Positions 19,960-31,091 are shown, counted from the stretch's first letter. The stretch: 64,000 nt of DNA from Vibrio sp. SS-MA-C1-2 (GCF_021513135.1 NZ_CP090981.1:868001-932000), one strand, 5' to 3'. Made by a program: numbers and translations. The notes: generated by a model from the sequence alone, not told the origin.

Positions 19960-21447
19960 TTAAATAAGGCGTTTTCGCTGATTTGATGGCGCGATACCTA
20001 ATGATTCTCTGTATTTTGCTATGGTTCTTCGTGCCACCTTAATATTTTGTTCGGTTAACAGAGCGACTATCTTACTATCACTGAGCGGTTTTGCACTATT
20101 TTCGGCTGCAATAAGTTTTTTGACTAAGGCTCTGATCACCGTAGATGAACATTCACCACCATCAGCTGTACTCACGTGACTTGAGAAAAAGTATTTTAAC
20201 TCAAAGATGCCACGAGGTGTATGCATGTATTTATGAGTGGTGACTCGAGAGATCGTCGATTCATGCATTTCAACAATCGTCGCAATATCATTCAGTACCA
20301 TTGGTTTCATTGCTTCTTCACCAAGTTCAAAAAAATCGACTTGATGTTCAACAATACAACGTGCAACTTTTAACAGTGTTTCGTTACGACTCTCTAAGCT
20401 TTTTATTAACCACTTTGCATCTTGTAAATTATTGCGAATAAACAATGAATCCTCACTGTTAGTGCAGCTTTTTCCTAATGCGGCGTATTGCTGATTAACC
20501 CGTAAACGTGGTGAACTATCAGGGTTTATCGTCACTTGCCATTCGCCTTGGTGTTTAAATACCGAAACGTCAGGAATAACATACTCCGTATCTGATGCAA
20601 TGGGGCGATTTCCAGGCCTTGGATTAAGGTGATGGATTAACTCCATGACTGCTTTTAACTCAGGCTCTTTAAGTTTAGTGACACGCATTAATTGACGGAA
20701 ATCTCGATTTGCCAGTAAATTTATGTGCTCTGTTAATATTAGCCTAGCACACTCAAGTCCATCTGTTGTCTCTGGGTAAGTGGCAAGTTGTAAAAGTAGA
20801 CACTCTTGAAGATTTCGAGAGCCGACGCTGAGAGGGTCAAATTGTTGGATACGTTTTAATACCGCTTCAACTTCATCAATCGTTATGTCTGATAGCCCAA
20901 CACTTTCTAAAATCTCATCCGTTGATACGGTTAAAAAGCCTTGTTCATCTATCGCTTCAATAATGGCGATGGCAATAGAGTTATCAATGGCACTAAACGG
21001 CGTGAGATTTAACTGCCAAATAAGGTAATCTTGTAAGCTTTCGGTTGTTTCGCCTTGGTAAACAGGAATATCTTCATTGGATGCAATACCAACACTGCCG
21101 GTATTGGCACTATAAAGATCATCCCATGTTGTATCGACAGGAAGCTCATTAGGCATTTCTGTTTGACTGATGGCAGACGTTACATCATATTGATCTTGCG
21201 TTAATTCTGGTATCTCAGAGTCGTTACTCTCTGCCGTTGATTGAATGCTTTCTATTGATTGAGTCGCTTCGGATGATTGTGACTCTTCACTATTGTCATC
21301 ACGCTCTAGCAGTGGATTTTCCTCTAGGGCTTGCTGGATCTCTTGATTGAGTTCAAGAGTTGAAAGTTGTAATAGACGAATAGCTTGCTGTAACTGGGGA
21401 GTCATCGCAAGCTGTTGACCAACTTTTAATTGAAGAGATGGTTTCAT
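19960..21447 (-). CDS. rpoN: RNA polymerase sigma-54 factor RpoN
   Basis: Recognises -24/-12 promoters and needs AAA+ activators. 495 residues (E. coli 477). Region I is Gln/Leu-rich (LGVGQ-type [23 protein letters not shown], 7-30). An acidic region II (about 50-115) is longer than in E. coli. Region III contains the core-binding part ([12 protein letters not shown] onward), a helix-turn-helix ([19 protein letters not shown], about 394-412) and the RpoN box [10 protein letters not shown] near 475. It follows lptB, as in E. coli, and starts the rpoN-hpf-ptsN-rapZ group. Confidence 0.97.
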   Translation of the reverse strand: MKPSLQLKVGQQLAMTPQLQQAIRLLQLSTLELNQEIQQALEENPLLERDDNSEESQSSEATQSIESIQSTAESNDSEIPELTQDQYDVTSAISQTEMPNELPVDTTWDDLYSANTGSVGIASNEDIPVYQGETTESLQDYLIWQLNLTPFSAIDNSIAIAIIEAIDEQGFLTVSTDEILESVGLSDITIDEVEAVLKRIQQFDPLSVGSRNLQECLLLQLATYPETTDGLECARLILTEHINLLANRDFRQLMRVTKLKEPELKAVMELIHHLNPRPGNRPIASDTEYVIPDVSVFKHQGEWQVTINPDSSPRLRVNQQYAALGKSCTNSEDSLFIRNNLQDAKWLIKSLESRNETLLKVARCIVEHQVDFFELGEEAMKPMVLNDIATIVEMHESTISRVTTHKYMHTPRGIFELKYFFSSHVSTADGGECSSTVIRALVKKLIAAENSAKPLSDSKIVALLTEQNIKVARRTIAKYRESLGIAPSNQRKRLI

Positions 21448-21495
21448 ACGTTACTTTACGCCTTGCTGTTTTCAGAGAAAGAGCCTTACTGTCTG

Positions 21496-22221
21496 TTATA
21501 GCCTAAACTCATCACCAAGATAAACACGTTTAACATGCTCGTCATTCAGTACGTCACTTGGCGAACCATGAGCAATCAAATGACCTTGACTAACTATGTA
21601 GGCATGTTCACAGACATCCAGTGTCTCTCTTACATTATGATCGGTAATTAATACCCCTAAACCTCTGTCTCGTAAGTGTTTAATGATTTTTTTAATATCT
21701 TTTACAGAGATAGGGTCAACACCTGCAAATGGTTCATCAAGAAGAATAAATTGAGGATTTGCAGCTAATGCGCGAGCGATCTCTACACGACGACGCTCAC
21801 CCCCTGATAATGCCATACCTTGGCTATTACGAATGTGCTCAATGTTAAATTCTTCAAGTAATTCGTTTAATCTATCCGTTCTTTGTTCTTTTGTGAGATC
21901 TGGACGTGTTTGTAAGACGGCCATTAAGTTATCAAAGACACTTAAACGACGGAAAATAGAGGCTTCTTGTGGTAGATAGCCGATTCCCATACGAGCACGA
22001 GTATGCATAGGCTGAAGACTAATATCATTACCATCGATAGAGATAGTTCCCTCGTCTCGAGCAACTAAGCCAACAATCATATAAAAAGACGTTGTTTTAC
22101 CTGCACCATTTGGCCCTAATAATCCAACAATTTCACCAGATTTTACTTCGATGCTCACATCAGAGACAACTTTTCTGCCCTTATAGCTTTTTGCTAAGTG
22201 TTCTGCTTTTAAGGTTGCCAT
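21496..22221 (-). CDS. lptB: LPS export ABC transporter ATP-binding protein LptB
   Basis: ATPase of the LptB2FGC extractor, which pulls LPS out of the inner membrane. 241 residues, identical to the E. coli length. Walker [10 protein letters not shown] (36-44), the Q-loop YLPQEASIF, signature [15 protein letters not shown] (about 139-153), Walker [13 protein letters not shown] and the H-loop ITDHNVRET are all present. Its start codon overlaps the lptA stop by one base. Its membrane partners LptF and LptG are encoded at 36.3-38.5 kb in this window. Confidence 0.97.
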   Translation of the reverse strand: MATLKAEHLAKSYKGRKVVSDVSIEVKSGEIVGLLGPNGAGKTTSFYMIVGLVARDEGTISIDGNDISLQPMHTRARMGIGYLPQEASIFRRLSVFDNLMAVLQTRPDLTKEQRTDRLNELLEEFNIEHIRNSQGMALSGGERRRVEIARALAANPQFILLDEPFAGVDPISVKDIKKIIKHLRDRGLGVLITDHNVRETLDVCEHAYIVSQGHLIAHGSPSDVLNDEHVKRVYLGDEFRL

Positions 22222-22793
22222 TATTGATCTTCCGTCTGTGGTAATGGTTGTTCGGTAATTTGCTCTTTTGCTTGAGGTGTGATTTCTTTTGGTGTTTCTG
22301 TTTTCTTCGCGGGTGTTAAGATCGTAGTAACTCGTTCACCTTGTTTTTTGTCACCTTTGGCAACCAGTTCACGTTTATCGATACGATAACTGATTTTATC
22401 ACCACTGATTTGACTATCTTCTTGGACCAATAGTGCCTTGGTAAACATTTCTAGCAGCTCTTCACTGACTTGGTAGCGTAACTTTTCAGCTTCTCCATGA
22501 ATTAGCTTGCCATTATCTTGCTGTTGTTGGAAAGTCGCTGGATTACCAAAAGCTTCCATCACCTGTGCGCCAGCTTCTCCACTTGAACGAGTGACGACGA
22601 CATGATCAGCCTTCATCAAAATTGAGCCTTGAGTTAATACCACATCACCAGTAAAGGTAACGGTATTGGATGCCATATCAAGTTTTTGAGTCGCAGAATC
22701 TATTTGAATTGGTTGCTCTGTATCGCCAGTTTTAGCCCATGTTGGTGCGCTAATCAGTGCGATAAGTAATAAACTATTTTTTAATATTTTCAT
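22221..22793 (-). CDS. lptA: periplasmic LPS transport protein LptA
   Basis: Forms the periplasmic bridge for LPS between LptC and LptD. 190 residues (E. coli 185). A signal peptide ends after TWA (about 20); the OstA jellyroll follows ([25 protein letters not shown]..., about 29-150). The C-terminal tail is rich in Thr, Pro, Glu and Gln ([20 protein letters not shown]). It overlaps the end of lptC by 20 bases, indicating coupled translation. Confidence 0.95.
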   Translation of the reverse strand: MKILKNSLLLIALISAPTWAKTGDTEQPIQIDSATQKLDMASNTVTFTGDVVLTQGSILMKADHVVVTRSSGEAGAQVMEAFGNPATFQQQQDNGKLIHGEAEKLRYQVSEELLEMFTKALLVQEDSQISGDKISYRIDKRELVAKGDKKQGERVTTILTPAKKTETPKEITPQAKEQITEQPLPQTEDQ

Positions 22794-23334
22794 ATATCCC
22801 TCGGGTCTGATCCTTTAATTCTGCTTCATTCCTATCAAAGTTTCCTTGAATCGCATTGCCTGAACTAGAGAAGTTAACACCAGTAAATTTAATCGGTTGA
22901 TCTGAACTGAAATCTTTACTTATAAGATCAACGACCAAGTAATCGGTGGTCATCAATTTTAATGGGCTATCGGGCAGAAGATTTCTTATTTTTACGTTGC
23001 CATTTAAAATCAATATCTGTTCTTTGGTTAAGGTTGCTCTATCCGAGGTAAGTACCCATTCTTTATCTGTGCCTAAACGGAATAGTGTCATTTCAGGTTG
23101 TTGAAATAGGGTATTACTGGCTGCCTCAAAGTATTCTAGCTTTTGCGCTTTGATTTGATAGTTGAGTAATCCTTTTAAGGTAAAACTATTATTGGTGATA
23201 TCGTGACCAATCAGGGTAGGTTTTTCAGTATCAGGCTGCACTTGAATATCAGGTTGCAGGTGTTTTTCAGCCAGATAATAGCCAAGAAATCCACAAATAA
23301 TAATTAGACAGAGGGTGAGCCTTTTTAAGGTCAT
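22774..23334 (-). CDS. lptC: LPS transport protein LptC
   Basis: Single-pass inner-membrane protein that passes LPS from LptB2FG to LptA. 186 residues (E. coli 191). One N-terminal membrane helix (about 5-20) precedes the periplasmic jellyroll with FTLKGLLNYQIKAQKLEYF and the DYLVVDLISKDFSSDQPIKF strand pair. It sits between kdsC (4-base overlap) and lptA (20-base overlap) in the conserved order kdsD-kdsC-lptC-lptA-lptB. Confidence 0.95.
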   Translation of the reverse strand: MTLKRLTLCLIIICGFLGYYLAEKHLQPDIQVQPDTEKPTLIGHDITNNSFTLKGLLNYQIKAQKLEYFEAASNTLFQQPEMTLFRLGTDKEWVLTSDRATLTKEQILILNGNVKIRNLLPDSPLKLMTTDYLVVDLISKDFSSDQPIKFTGVNFSSSGNAIQGNFDRNEAELKDQTRGIYENIKK

Positions 23335-23885
23335 ATACTTAAACCTGCATGTTGTTCTAATTGGTTTCTTGATGCAAGAAGAAGATCGGTGACTTCACGA
23401 ACTGCACCATAACCACCTTGAATCGTGGTGACAAAGTCTGCACGTTGAGCCAGAAGTGGGTGTCCATCTGCAACACAAATCGAGAGACCAACTTTCTCCA
23501 TAACCGGCCAATCAATCAAGTCGTCACCAACGTAAGCGATATGCTCTGGTGCAATGTTGAGTTGGGATAACAGGTCTTGGTAGGCGTCGAGTTTTGTGTC
23601 TTGTCCTTGATAGATATGTTCGATACCTAATGCTGACATTCTATTCTCAACTATTTGAGATTTTCTACCCGTAATAATGGCAACGTCGATACCACATCCC
23701 ATTGCTGATTTAATGCCGTAACCATCACGAGTATGGAACGTTTTTAGCTCTTCCCCTTGATTACCCATATAGATACGACCATCAGAAAAAACACCATCAA
23801 CATCACAAATCAATAGTTTAATCTCTTGGGCTTTATGCCAAATATCTTGAGAGACCGGACCATAAAGAGTGTTTACTGTTGTCAT
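23331..23885 (-). CDS. kdsC: 3-deoxy-D-manno-octulosonate 8-phosphate phosphatase KdsC
   Basis: HAD-superfamily phosphatase that releases Kdo from Kdo-8-phosphate for the LPS inner core. 184 residues (E. coli 188). The nucleophile motif is CDVDGVFSDG (Asp28 and Asp30). It has ITGRKS as motif II and VGDDLIDWPVM as the metal-binding motif IV, without a cap domain, as in tetrameric KdsC. Its start overlaps the kdsD stop by one base. Confidence 0.96.
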   Translation of the reverse strand: MTTVNTLYGPVSQDIWHKAQEIKLLICDVDGVFSDGRIYMGNQGEELKTFHTRDGYGIKSAMGCGIDVAIITGRKSQIVENRMSALGIEHIYQGQDTKLDAYQDLLSQLNIAPEHIAYVGDDLIDWPVMEKVGLSICVADGHPLLAQRADFVTTIQGGYGAVREVTDLLLASRNQLEQHAGLSI

Positions 23886-24856
23886 TACATTACTCCTGCT
23901 TTCAGTAGATCATGCATGTTGATTGCTCCAACTAATGCTCCACCATCGACTAATAATAGGCCATTAATCTGTTTATCTTCCATGATCTTTAACCCTTCGG
24001 CGGCTAACTGATTGGGATTTGCCGTGGTTGGGTTGGCAGTCATAACATCAACAATCGGGGTAGTATGGATATCAAATTTGTTATCAAGCAGACGACGAAG
24101 ATCACCATCGGTAAAGATGCCTGTCAGTTGCTGATGTTGATTGACAACCGCCGTCATACCTAACCCTTTTTGCGATATTTCAAAAAGGGCATCTTTTACT
24201 GTTGCCTCTTCTTTAACCATAGGAAGTGCATCACCACTGCGCATAATATCCACTAATTTTAGCAGCAATTTTCGACCTAAAGCGCCACCTGGATGAGATA
24301 GTGCAAAATCATTGGCAGTAAAGCCTCTCGCTTCTAAAAGTGCGATAGCCAATGCATCACCCATTACTAAAGTGGCAGTGGTGCTTGATGTTGGAGCTAA
24401 TCCAAGTGGGCAAGCTTCTTGTGGCACACTAATTTGTAAGTTGACGATAGCATGCTGTGCCATGGTTGAATTTGGCTTTCCAGACATGGTGATCAGCGGA
24501 ATGCCTAGGCGTTTAATTACTGGGATTAGCGCTAAGACTTCAGATGCTTCACCTGAATTTGAAATCGCAATCACAATATCATCAGGGGTGATCATCCCAA
24601 GATCGCCATGACTTGCTTCACCTGGATGAACAAAAAAACTACTCGTGCCAGTACTGGCTAGAGTCGCTGCAATTTTATTACCAATATGACCTGATTTGCC
24701 CATCCCCATGACGGCAACTTTACCTTTGCAGTTTAAGATCAGTTCACATGCTTTAGCAAAATCATCGTTAATATATTGCTCTATCTGTTTTAAAGCATCA
24801 ATCTCAATTTTTAAAACATGCTTGCCATAAGTGCAAAAGTCGAAATCAGTATTCAT
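23885..24856 (-). CDS. kdsD: D-arabinose 5-phosphate isomerase KdsD
   Basis: Converts ribulose 5-phosphate to arabinose 5-phosphate, the first step to Kdo. 323 residues (E. coli 328). A SIS sugar-isomerase domain (about 40-175; MGMGKSGHIGNKIAATLASTG and SNSGEASEVL) is followed by two CBS domains (about 205-323; GIFTDGDLRRLLD and GLLLVDGGALVGAINMHDLL). It is one base from yrbG and overlaps kdsC, so the group is one operon. Confidence 0.96.
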   Translation of the reverse strand: MNTDFDFCTYGKHVLKIEIDALKQIEQYINDDFAKACELILNCKGKVAVMGMGKSGHIGNKIAATLASTGTSSFFVHPGEASHGDLGMITPDDIVIAISNSGEASEVLALIPVIKRLGIPLITMSGKPNSTMAQHAIVNLQISVPQEACPLGLAPTSSTTATLVMGDALAIALLEARGFTANDFALSHPGGALGRKLLLKLVDIMRSGDALPMVKEEATVKDALFEISQKGLGMTAVVNQHQQLTGIFTDGDLRRLLDNKFDIHTTPIVDVMTANPTTANPNQLAAEGLKIMEDKQINGLLLVDGGALVGAINMHDLLKAGVM

Positions 24857-24857
24857 A

Positions 24858-25823
24858 TTATGCTGCCATCGTCGAAATAAGATAAACTTGATAAGCCATA
24901 AATGTCATTAATAAAATAATACCGTGCCAGCGGCTAATTTTACGTTTTTTACCTAATGCCATCACCACCAATAATAGTGATACACCAAGCATGACATAAT
25001 AGTCTCGGCTCATGGCTAGTGGATTTATTGTCGATGGGTGTATTAATCCAGGAATGCCCATCACGGCGAGAATATTGAAGACATTAGAACCAATAACGTT
25101 ACCCACTGCCATATCATCTTCACCTTTTAACACCCCAGCAATCGAAGCTGCAAGTTCAGGCAAGCTAGTACCGATAGCGATGATGGTTAAGCCAATAACG
25201 AGATCGCTCATGCCAAAGAAGTGTGCAATAGTCACTGCAGAATCGACTAAAATACTGGCACTAACAGGAAGAATAATTAGGCCAACAACAACCCAAATTG
25301 TTGCCCAGAGATTGCTGACGCCAGTGGGGATCTCTGAGTCGTGAGCTGACTCTAATGGGTCATTATTATTCTTTTCATCACGACTAATTTTTAACATCGC
25401 CAATAAGAAAATAACAAAGAGTGCAGCCAACAAGACGCCTTCGATAAAGCCTAATCGATTATCCCATAAAATTAGACCAGCAATCGCGGTGACAATAATC
25501 ATCAGGGGTAATTCACGACGAATAATCGTTGAGCTGATTGCCAGTGGTTTGATTAATGCAGTTAAACCAAGGATTAATGCAATATTGGCAATATTTGAAC
25601 CGAGTACATTTCCCACCGCAGTATCAGTTTTTCCTGCCAGTGCAGCTGTCGCAGAAACCACCATTTCAGGTGCAGATGATCCCATAGCAAGAATCGTCAT
25701 ACCAATAACTAAGGGAGATATGCCAACATTTCTAGCAAGTGCCGCGGCACCATAAACTAATCTATCTGCACTCCATACTAATAGTACAAGTCCTATAATC
25801 AAAAAAACGACAGCTTCTAGCAT
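24858..25823 (-). CDS. yrbG: calcium/sodium antiporter-family protein YrbG
   Basis: Ca2+/cation antiporter superfamily member of 321 residues (E. coli YrbG 325) with about ten membrane helices in two inverted halves. Each half has the ion-binding alpha repeat: GMTILAMGSSAPEMVVSATA with GNVLGSNIANI (about 41-86), and GLTIIAIGTSLPELAASIAG with GNVIGSNVFNI (about 190-250). Its physiological role is not well settled. First gene of the yrbG-kdsD-kdsC-lptCAB operon and divergent from mlaF, the usual arrangement. Confidence 0.93.
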   Translation of the reverse strand: MLEAVVFLIIGLVLLVWSADRLVYGAAALARNVGISPLVIGMTILAMGSSAPEMVVSATAALAGKTDTAVGNVLGSNIANIALILGLTALIKPLAISSTIIRRELPLMIIVTAIAGLILWDNRLGFIEGVLLAALFVIFLLAMLKISRDEKNNNDPLESAHDSEIPTGVSNLWATIWVVVGLIILPVSASILVDSAVTIAHFFGMSDLVIGLTIIAIGTSLPELAASIAGVLKGEDDMAVGNVIGSNVFNILAVMGIPGLIHPSTINPLAMSRDYYVMLGVSLLLVVMALGKKRKISRWHGIILLMTFMAYQVYLISTMAA

Positions 25824-25851
25824 TAATGACCCTTAATTGTATTGGTATTTT

Positions 25852-25930
25852 TATACCTCTCATATTTGAAGTCGTTAGGATGTTAGCTGTACTCGCTCGC
25901 CTAGTCGCAACGTCAATTATTTTAGGTATA
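25852..25930 (+). repeat. ERIC-type intergenic repeat, short form
   Basis: About 79 bp with arms CATATTTGAAGTCGTTAGGA and CGCAACGTCAATTATTTTAG, ending GGTATA; the central loop is missing. It lies between the divergent yrbG and mlaF, close to the yrbG start. Confidence 0.8.
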
Positions 25931-26110
25931 TATAATTAGAGTAATTTTGACCTCTCAAGCAGCAAAAGGGAAGAGCTATCACAAGAATAATGTTGTTAAA
26001 TTTATTAATCACAACGGAATTGATAAAAAACATCTCACAGAGGTAAGAAAAAAAAGTGTCATTAAATCGAGAATAAGGTGTGGTTTATTTTATTGATATT
26101 AAAATAAAGG

Positions 26111-26151
26111 AGAGTAATAACTATATTTGTCAGTTATTTATACTACTCTTT
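26111..26151 (+). other. Imperfect hairpin with T run in the mlaF leader region
   Basis: AGAGTAATAACT can pair with AGTTAT and TACTCT (6-base bulge), followed by TTTT, 36 nt before the mlaF start. It might attenuate or process the mla leader. The rest of 25933-26186 shows no gene; it presumably holds the divergent promoters. Confidence 0.3.
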
Positions 26152-26186
26152 TATGATAGTAAATAAGGATATAGAGAGTTGACTAA

Positions 26187-27032
26187 GTGGCATTGAGTGA
26201 AAATATTATCACAATAGAAAATTTAACGTTTTCTCGAGGGGAGAGAGTGATCTTTGATCGAATCTCGCTGACGATCCCAAAAGGAAAAATTACAGCCATT
26301 ATGGGACCTTCTGGAATTGGTAAGACCACATTGCTTCGATTAATCGGTGGTCAAGTGTTACCTGATAGTGGTGATATTTATTTTCAACAATGGAATATAC
26401 CTACGTTAAACCGACGAGATCTTTATCGAGCACGGGATCAGATGGGAATGCTGTTTCAATCTGGTGCACTATTTAGCGATATGAATGTCTTCGATAATAT
26501 CGCCTTTCCTATCCGAGAGCATACCAATCTTTCTGACGATATTATTGAGATGATGGTGTTACTTAAGCTGGAATCTGTTGGCTTGCGAGGCGCTGAAAAA
26601 TTGATGCCATCAGAGCTTTCTGGCGGAATGGCTCGAAGAGTCGCATTAGCGCGTGCCATTGCCCTAGATCCAGATTTAATTATGTACGATGAACCTTTTG
26701 TTGGCCAAGACCCCATTACGATGGGGGTATTAGTCAAATTGATTAAAAGTTTAAATGATACGTTAGGGATCAGCTCAGTCATTGTAACTCATGATGTACC
26801 CGAAGTGATGAGTATTGCTGATTACCTTTACATTATTGTCGATGGCAAAGTGTTAACCAAAGGCACACCTGAGCAGTTGTTAGCAAATCGCGATCCGATG
26901 GTTCAGCAATTTATGCAAGGACGAGCCGATGGTCCTGTCTCTTTTAACTATTCCAGTCAAGATTTAACCACCGCTATTTTCTCTGATAACGCTTTACAAG
27001 TTAATCAGCAAGCTAGGCAACAGGTTAAGTAA
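26187..27032 (+). CDS. mlaF: phospholipid ABC transporter ATP-binding protein MlaF
   Basis: ATPase of the MlaFEDB complex, which moves phospholipids between the inner and outer membranes to keep LPS asymmetry. 281 residues (E. coli 269). Walker A GPSGIGKTT (40-48), signature LSGGMARRVALARAI (about 144-158), Walker B LIMYDEPFVGQD and H-loop VTHDVPEV are present. It starts with GTG at 26187, with GAGAG about 8 nt upstream. The tail of about 40 residues after the ABC domain probably binds the neighbouring MlaF/MlaB subunits. First gene of mlaFEDCB-ibaG-murA. Confidence 0.96.
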   Translation: MALSENIITIENLTFSRGERVIFDRISLTIPKGKITAIMGPSGIGKTTLLRLIGGQVLPDSGDIYFQQWNIPTLNRRDLYRARDQMGMLFQSGALFSDMNVFDNIAFPIREHTNLSDDIIEMMVLLKLESVGLRGAEKLMPSELSGGMARRVALARAIALDPDLIMYDEPFVGQDPITMGVLVKLIKSLNDTLGISSVIVTHDVPEVMSIADYLYIIVDGKVLTKGTPEQLLANRDPMVQQFMQGRADGPVSFNYSSQDLTTAIFSDNALQVNQQARQQVK

Positions 27033-27044
27033 GGAGAGTGACAA

Positions 27045-27827
27045 GTGGTGATTAATTGGATCCAATCTTTAGGTGCAAGAGGGATGAATATTTGTCGGTG
27101 GGTAGGGCGTTCAGGCTTTATGTTGGCTGGCGCTATTATCTGTCGACCCCAGCCCGTTAAAATGTTTCCGCTCTTAATTCGTCAACTATACTCAGTAGGG
27201 GTTTTGTCCCTTGTTATTATTATTATCTCTGGTCTTTTTATTGGGATGGTTTTAAGTCTACAGGGTGTGTTAGTCCTGACTGATTATGGTGCTGAAGCGA
27301 GTGTTGGACAGATGGTGGCGCTCTCCTTATTACGAGAATTGGGGCCTGTCGTCACTGCACTACTTTTTGCCGGGCGAGCAGGTTCTGCACTAACGGCTGA
27401 AATTGGCTTGATGCGAACAACAGAGCAGCTTTCAAGTATGGAAATGATGGCGGTTGATCCGTTACGTCAGATTGTCGCTCCTCGTTTTTGGGCGGGAGTT
27501 ATTTCAATGCCGCTATTAACAATGATTTTTATTATTGTGGGTATTTATGGTGCAGAAATGGTTGCAGTCAATTGGAAAGGGATTGATCAAGGGAGCTTTT
27601 GGTCATCAATGCAATCAGCCGTTGATCTTCAATATGATGTTTTAAATTGTTTAATTAAGAGCTTTATCTTCTCGATTGCCGTGACTTGGATTGCACTTTT
27701 TAACGGTTATGATTCGGAGCCGACCTCTTCAGGAATTAGTTTAGCGACAACTAGGACCGTTGTACATTCATCGTTAATGGTCTTAGCCTTGGATTTTATT
27801 TTAACCGCATTGATGTTTGGGAATTAA
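27045..27827 (+). CDS. mlaE: phospholipid ABC transporter permease MlaE
   Basis: Permease of the Mla system, 260 residues, equal to E. coli. An amphipathic N-terminal region is followed by five or six membrane helices. Family segments [51 protein letters not shown] and [15 protein letters not shown] (coupling helix) are conserved. It starts with GTG 12 nt after mlaF and is followed 2 nt later by mlaD. Confidence 0.96.
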   Translation: MVINWIQSLGARGMNICRWVGRSGFMLAGAIICRPQPVKMFPLLIRQLYSVGVLSLVIIIISGLFIGMVLSLQGVLVLTDYGAEASVGQMVALSLLRELGPVVTALLFAGRAGSALTAEIGLMRTTEQLSSMEMMAVDPLRQIVAPRFWAGVISMPLLTMIFIIVGIYGAEMVAVNWKGIDQGSFWSSMQSAVDLQYDVLNCLIKSFIFSIAVTWIALFNGYDSEPTSSGISLATTRTVVHSSLMVLALDFILTALMFGN

Positions 27828-27829
27828 AT

Positions 27830-28300
27830 ATGCAGCAGACAAGAAAGAGTGAGCTTTGGGTTGGGTTTTTTATGATTATTGGTCTGCTGGCCATTGTTCT
27901 AATTACCTTAAAAATGACAAATTATCAGCGTGGTGGCTCAGGTCAGAGTTATCAATTAAGGGCTCAATTTGACAATATTGGTGGTTTAAGAGAACGTTCT
28001 CCAGTCAAGGTGGGAGGTGTGGTCGTGGGGCGAGTGAGCTCGGTGACTTTAGATCCCATCACTCATATTCCAGAAATTACCTTTACTATCGATCAAGAAT
28101 TTGGTTATTTCCCTGAAACTTCGTCGGTAACGATTTTAACTTCAGGGTTGTTAGGTGAGCAATATCTTGGTTTAGTCCCTGGTTTTGAAGATGATGATAT
28201 TGAAATGTTGGCGGATGGCGATTTAATTGAAGACACTAAATCAGCGATTGTATTAGAAGAGTTAATTGGTCAAGTTTTATATAGTTTAGGAGAGGATTAA
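27830..28300 (+). CDS. mlaD: Mla transport protein MlaD (MCE domain)
   Basis: Inner-membrane-anchored hexameric MCE protein that forms the lipid tunnel of MlaFEDB. 156 residues; the E. coli protein (183) has a longer disordered tail. One N-terminal membrane helix (about 9-26), then an MCE domain with the pattern LRAQFDNIGGLRERSPVKVGGVVVGRV (about 43-69) and the TSGLLGEQYLGLVPG pore loop. The C-terminal helix ends ELIGQVLYSLGED. No truncation is suspected because the helix is complete. Confidence 0.95.
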   Translation: MQQTRKSELWVGFFMIIGLLAIVLITLKMTNYQRGGSGQSYQLRAQFDNIGGLRERSPVKVGGVVVGRVSSVTLDPITHIPEITFTIDQEFGYFPETSSVTILTSGLLGEQYLGLVPGFEDDDIEMLADGDLIEDTKSAIVLEELIGQVLYSLGED

Positions 28301-28302
28301 TC

Positions 28303-29016
28303 ATGACATTTAAACGTATGAGAGGAAAAATAGGTTCTTTCTTATCGACTGTGTTGCTGGTTTTGTTCGCTCAATCCCTATTGGGCTCAGCAATGGCATC
28401 GGAAAGGCTTAACGGAAATAACATCGATCGCACTGATCCTTATAAAATGATGACGGCGGTATCAGAGCAACTTTTTAGCACCATTAAAGCCAATCAATCT
28501 ACGATTAGTCATGATCCTGAAATGCTACGTGTTATTGTTGAAGAAGAGCTAATGCCTTATATCAACGTTCGCTACGCAGGCTACAAAGTTTTAGGTCGTT
28601 ACTTAAAAAGTAGCAGTAAAACAGAACGAGATATTTTCATTTCTGCATTCAGCCAATATTTAACGCTCTCTTATGCCCAAGTATTGTTGCAATATGAAGA
28701 TCAAAAAGTTGAAGTTATCAAACCAAAGTCGATAACTAGCAGTGCCACTATCACCTCTATTCAGGTCAATATTATTGATAAAAGTCGACCAACGATTAAT
28801 CTTGTTTTTAAATTAAGAAAGAATAAGAAAACAGGAGAGTGGCAAGGGTTTGATGTTGTGGCAGAAGGGGTGAGTTTATTGACTACTAAAACCAGTGAGT
28901 GGAGCCCAATTTTAAGAACAGATGGTATAAATGCCCTCACCGAACGACTACAAAATTTATCAACTGCACAATTAAAAGCCGTTGATGGTGGTCATGTTGA
29001 TAGTAATAAAGAGTAA
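28303..29016 (+). CDS. mlaC: periplasmic phospholipid-binding protein MlaC
   Basis: Soluble shuttle carrying phospholipids between MlaFEDB and the outer-membrane MlaA complex. 237 residues (E. coli 211). A long signal peptide ends near LLGSAMA (about 30). The mature part shows the Tol/MlaC fold segments YINVRYAGYKVLGRYLK (about 86-102) and EWQGFDVVAEGVSLLTTKTSEW (about 184-205). It is 2 nt from mlaD and 3 nt from mlaB. The C-terminal extension rich in polar residues is longer than in E. coli. Confidence 0.95.
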   Translation: MTFKRMRGKIGSFLSTVLLVLFAQSLLGSAMASERLNGNNIDRTDPYKMMTAVSEQLFSTIKANQSTISHDPEMLRVIVEEELMPYINVRYAGYKVLGRYLKSSSKTERDIFISAFSQYLTLSYAQVLLQYEDQKVEVIKPKSITSSATITSIQVNIIDKSRPTINLVFKLRKNKKTGEWQGFDVVAEGVSLLTTKTSEWSPILRTDGINALTERLQNLSTAQLKAVDGGHVDSNKE

Positions 29017-29019
29017 ATA

Positions 29020-29373
29020 TTGATGAATCAAGTCATAATTGAAATTGAGAACTCCACTTCGTCAAAGGCTAAAGAAGCGAGACTTTATGGCGAATTAACT
29101 CGTGATACGGCTTTAGCATTTTGGCAGAAGCGAGAGCAGTGGCTACAACAATTTCAAATGATTGATGGTAAAAGTGTCAATTTATCGTTAAAAAGCATGA
29201 CAAAAGTGGATTCTGCTGGTTTAGCAGTATTAATACTGCTACTTAAACATTCTCGTTTGGCAGGTTGTCATGTATTATTATGCGCAATCCCGAACCAACT
29301 ACTAGGGTTGATTCAATTAAGTTACGCACACACAGCATTAGCTGAATACCTTGAGATTTCAGCAGAAGGATAA
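29020..29373 (+). CDS. mlaB: Mla system STAS-domain protein MlaB
   Basis: Cytoplasmic STAS protein that stabilises MlaF in the MlaFEDB complex. 117 residues (E. coli 97). STAS core: VNLSLKSMTKVDSAGLAVLILLLKHSRLAGCHVLLCAIP, with the conserved DSAGLA turn near 64-69. It starts about 20 residues earlier than the core, and the in-frame start at 29020 follows mlaC by 3 nt. A second ATG directly at 29023 would serve equally well. Confidence 0.92.
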   Translation: MMNQVIIEIENSTSSKAKEARLYGELTRDTALAFWQKREQWLQQFQMIDGKSVNLSLKSMTKVDSAGLAVLILLLKHSRLAGCHVLLCAIPNQLLGLIQLSYAHTALAEYLEISAEG

Positions 29374-29377
29374 GTAA

Positions 29378-29635
29378 ATGGAACCGAGTGAAATTAAAGC
29401 GCTATTAGAATCTGAACTTAACTTAGATGAAGTACATGTAAAAGGTGAAGGTAGTCATTTTGAAGTGATTGCTGTTAGTGAATCTTTTGCTGGTATGAGT
29501 CGAGTGAAAAAGCAGCAGACTATTTATGGACCACTTATGGAACATATCTCAGCAAATACTATTCATGCTCTCTCCATTAAAGCATTTACGCCTGAAGAGT
29601 GGGCGCGTGATAAGAAATTGAATCAGCTTTTCTAA
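29378..29635 (+). CDS. ibaG: BolA-family protein IbaG
   Basis: Acid-induced BolA-type protein that binds monothiol glutaredoxin and Fe-S clusters. 85 residues (E. coli 84). The BolA signature [33 protein letters not shown] with the invariant His27 is visible. It lies 4 nt after mlaB and 13 nt before murA, the conserved mla-ibaG-murA order. Confidence 0.95.
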   Translation: MEPSEIKALLESELNLDEVHVKGEGSHFEVIAVSESFAGMSRVKKQQTIYGPLMEHISANTIHALSIKAFTPEEWARDKKLNQLF

Positions 29636-29639
29636 TTAG

Positions 29640-30914
<1,275 letters not shown>

Positions 30915-30936
30915 TCGGTAACTCAATCAATAAAAT

Positions 30937-30996
30937 AAAAAAGAGCCGATACTCAAATGACGATAAATCGTTAACTGGGTATCGGCTCTTTTTTTG
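30937..30996. terminator. Bidirectional terminator between murA and valS
   Basis: The 15-bp stem AAAAAGAGCCGATAC / GTATCGGCTCTTTTT is flanked by A and T runs, between converging murA and valS. Confidence 0.92.
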
Positions 30997-31049
30997 TATC
31001 AAACCTAGGTATTAAACGTAGGTCTAAACTTAGGCAGTAACTTTAGCAA

Positions 31050-31075
31050 CAGAGAAGATGACATCATCTTCTCTG
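31050..31075 (-). repeat. Near-perfect inverted repeat downstream of valS
   Basis: Two 12-base arms (CAGAGAAGATGA and TCATCTTCTCTG) are separated by only two bases, 16 nt past the valS stop. No T run follows. It could be a stabilising hairpin in the valS mRNA 3' end or a protein-binding palindrome. Confidence 0.5.
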
Positions 31076-31091
31076 CCATAGCGTTAATCTC

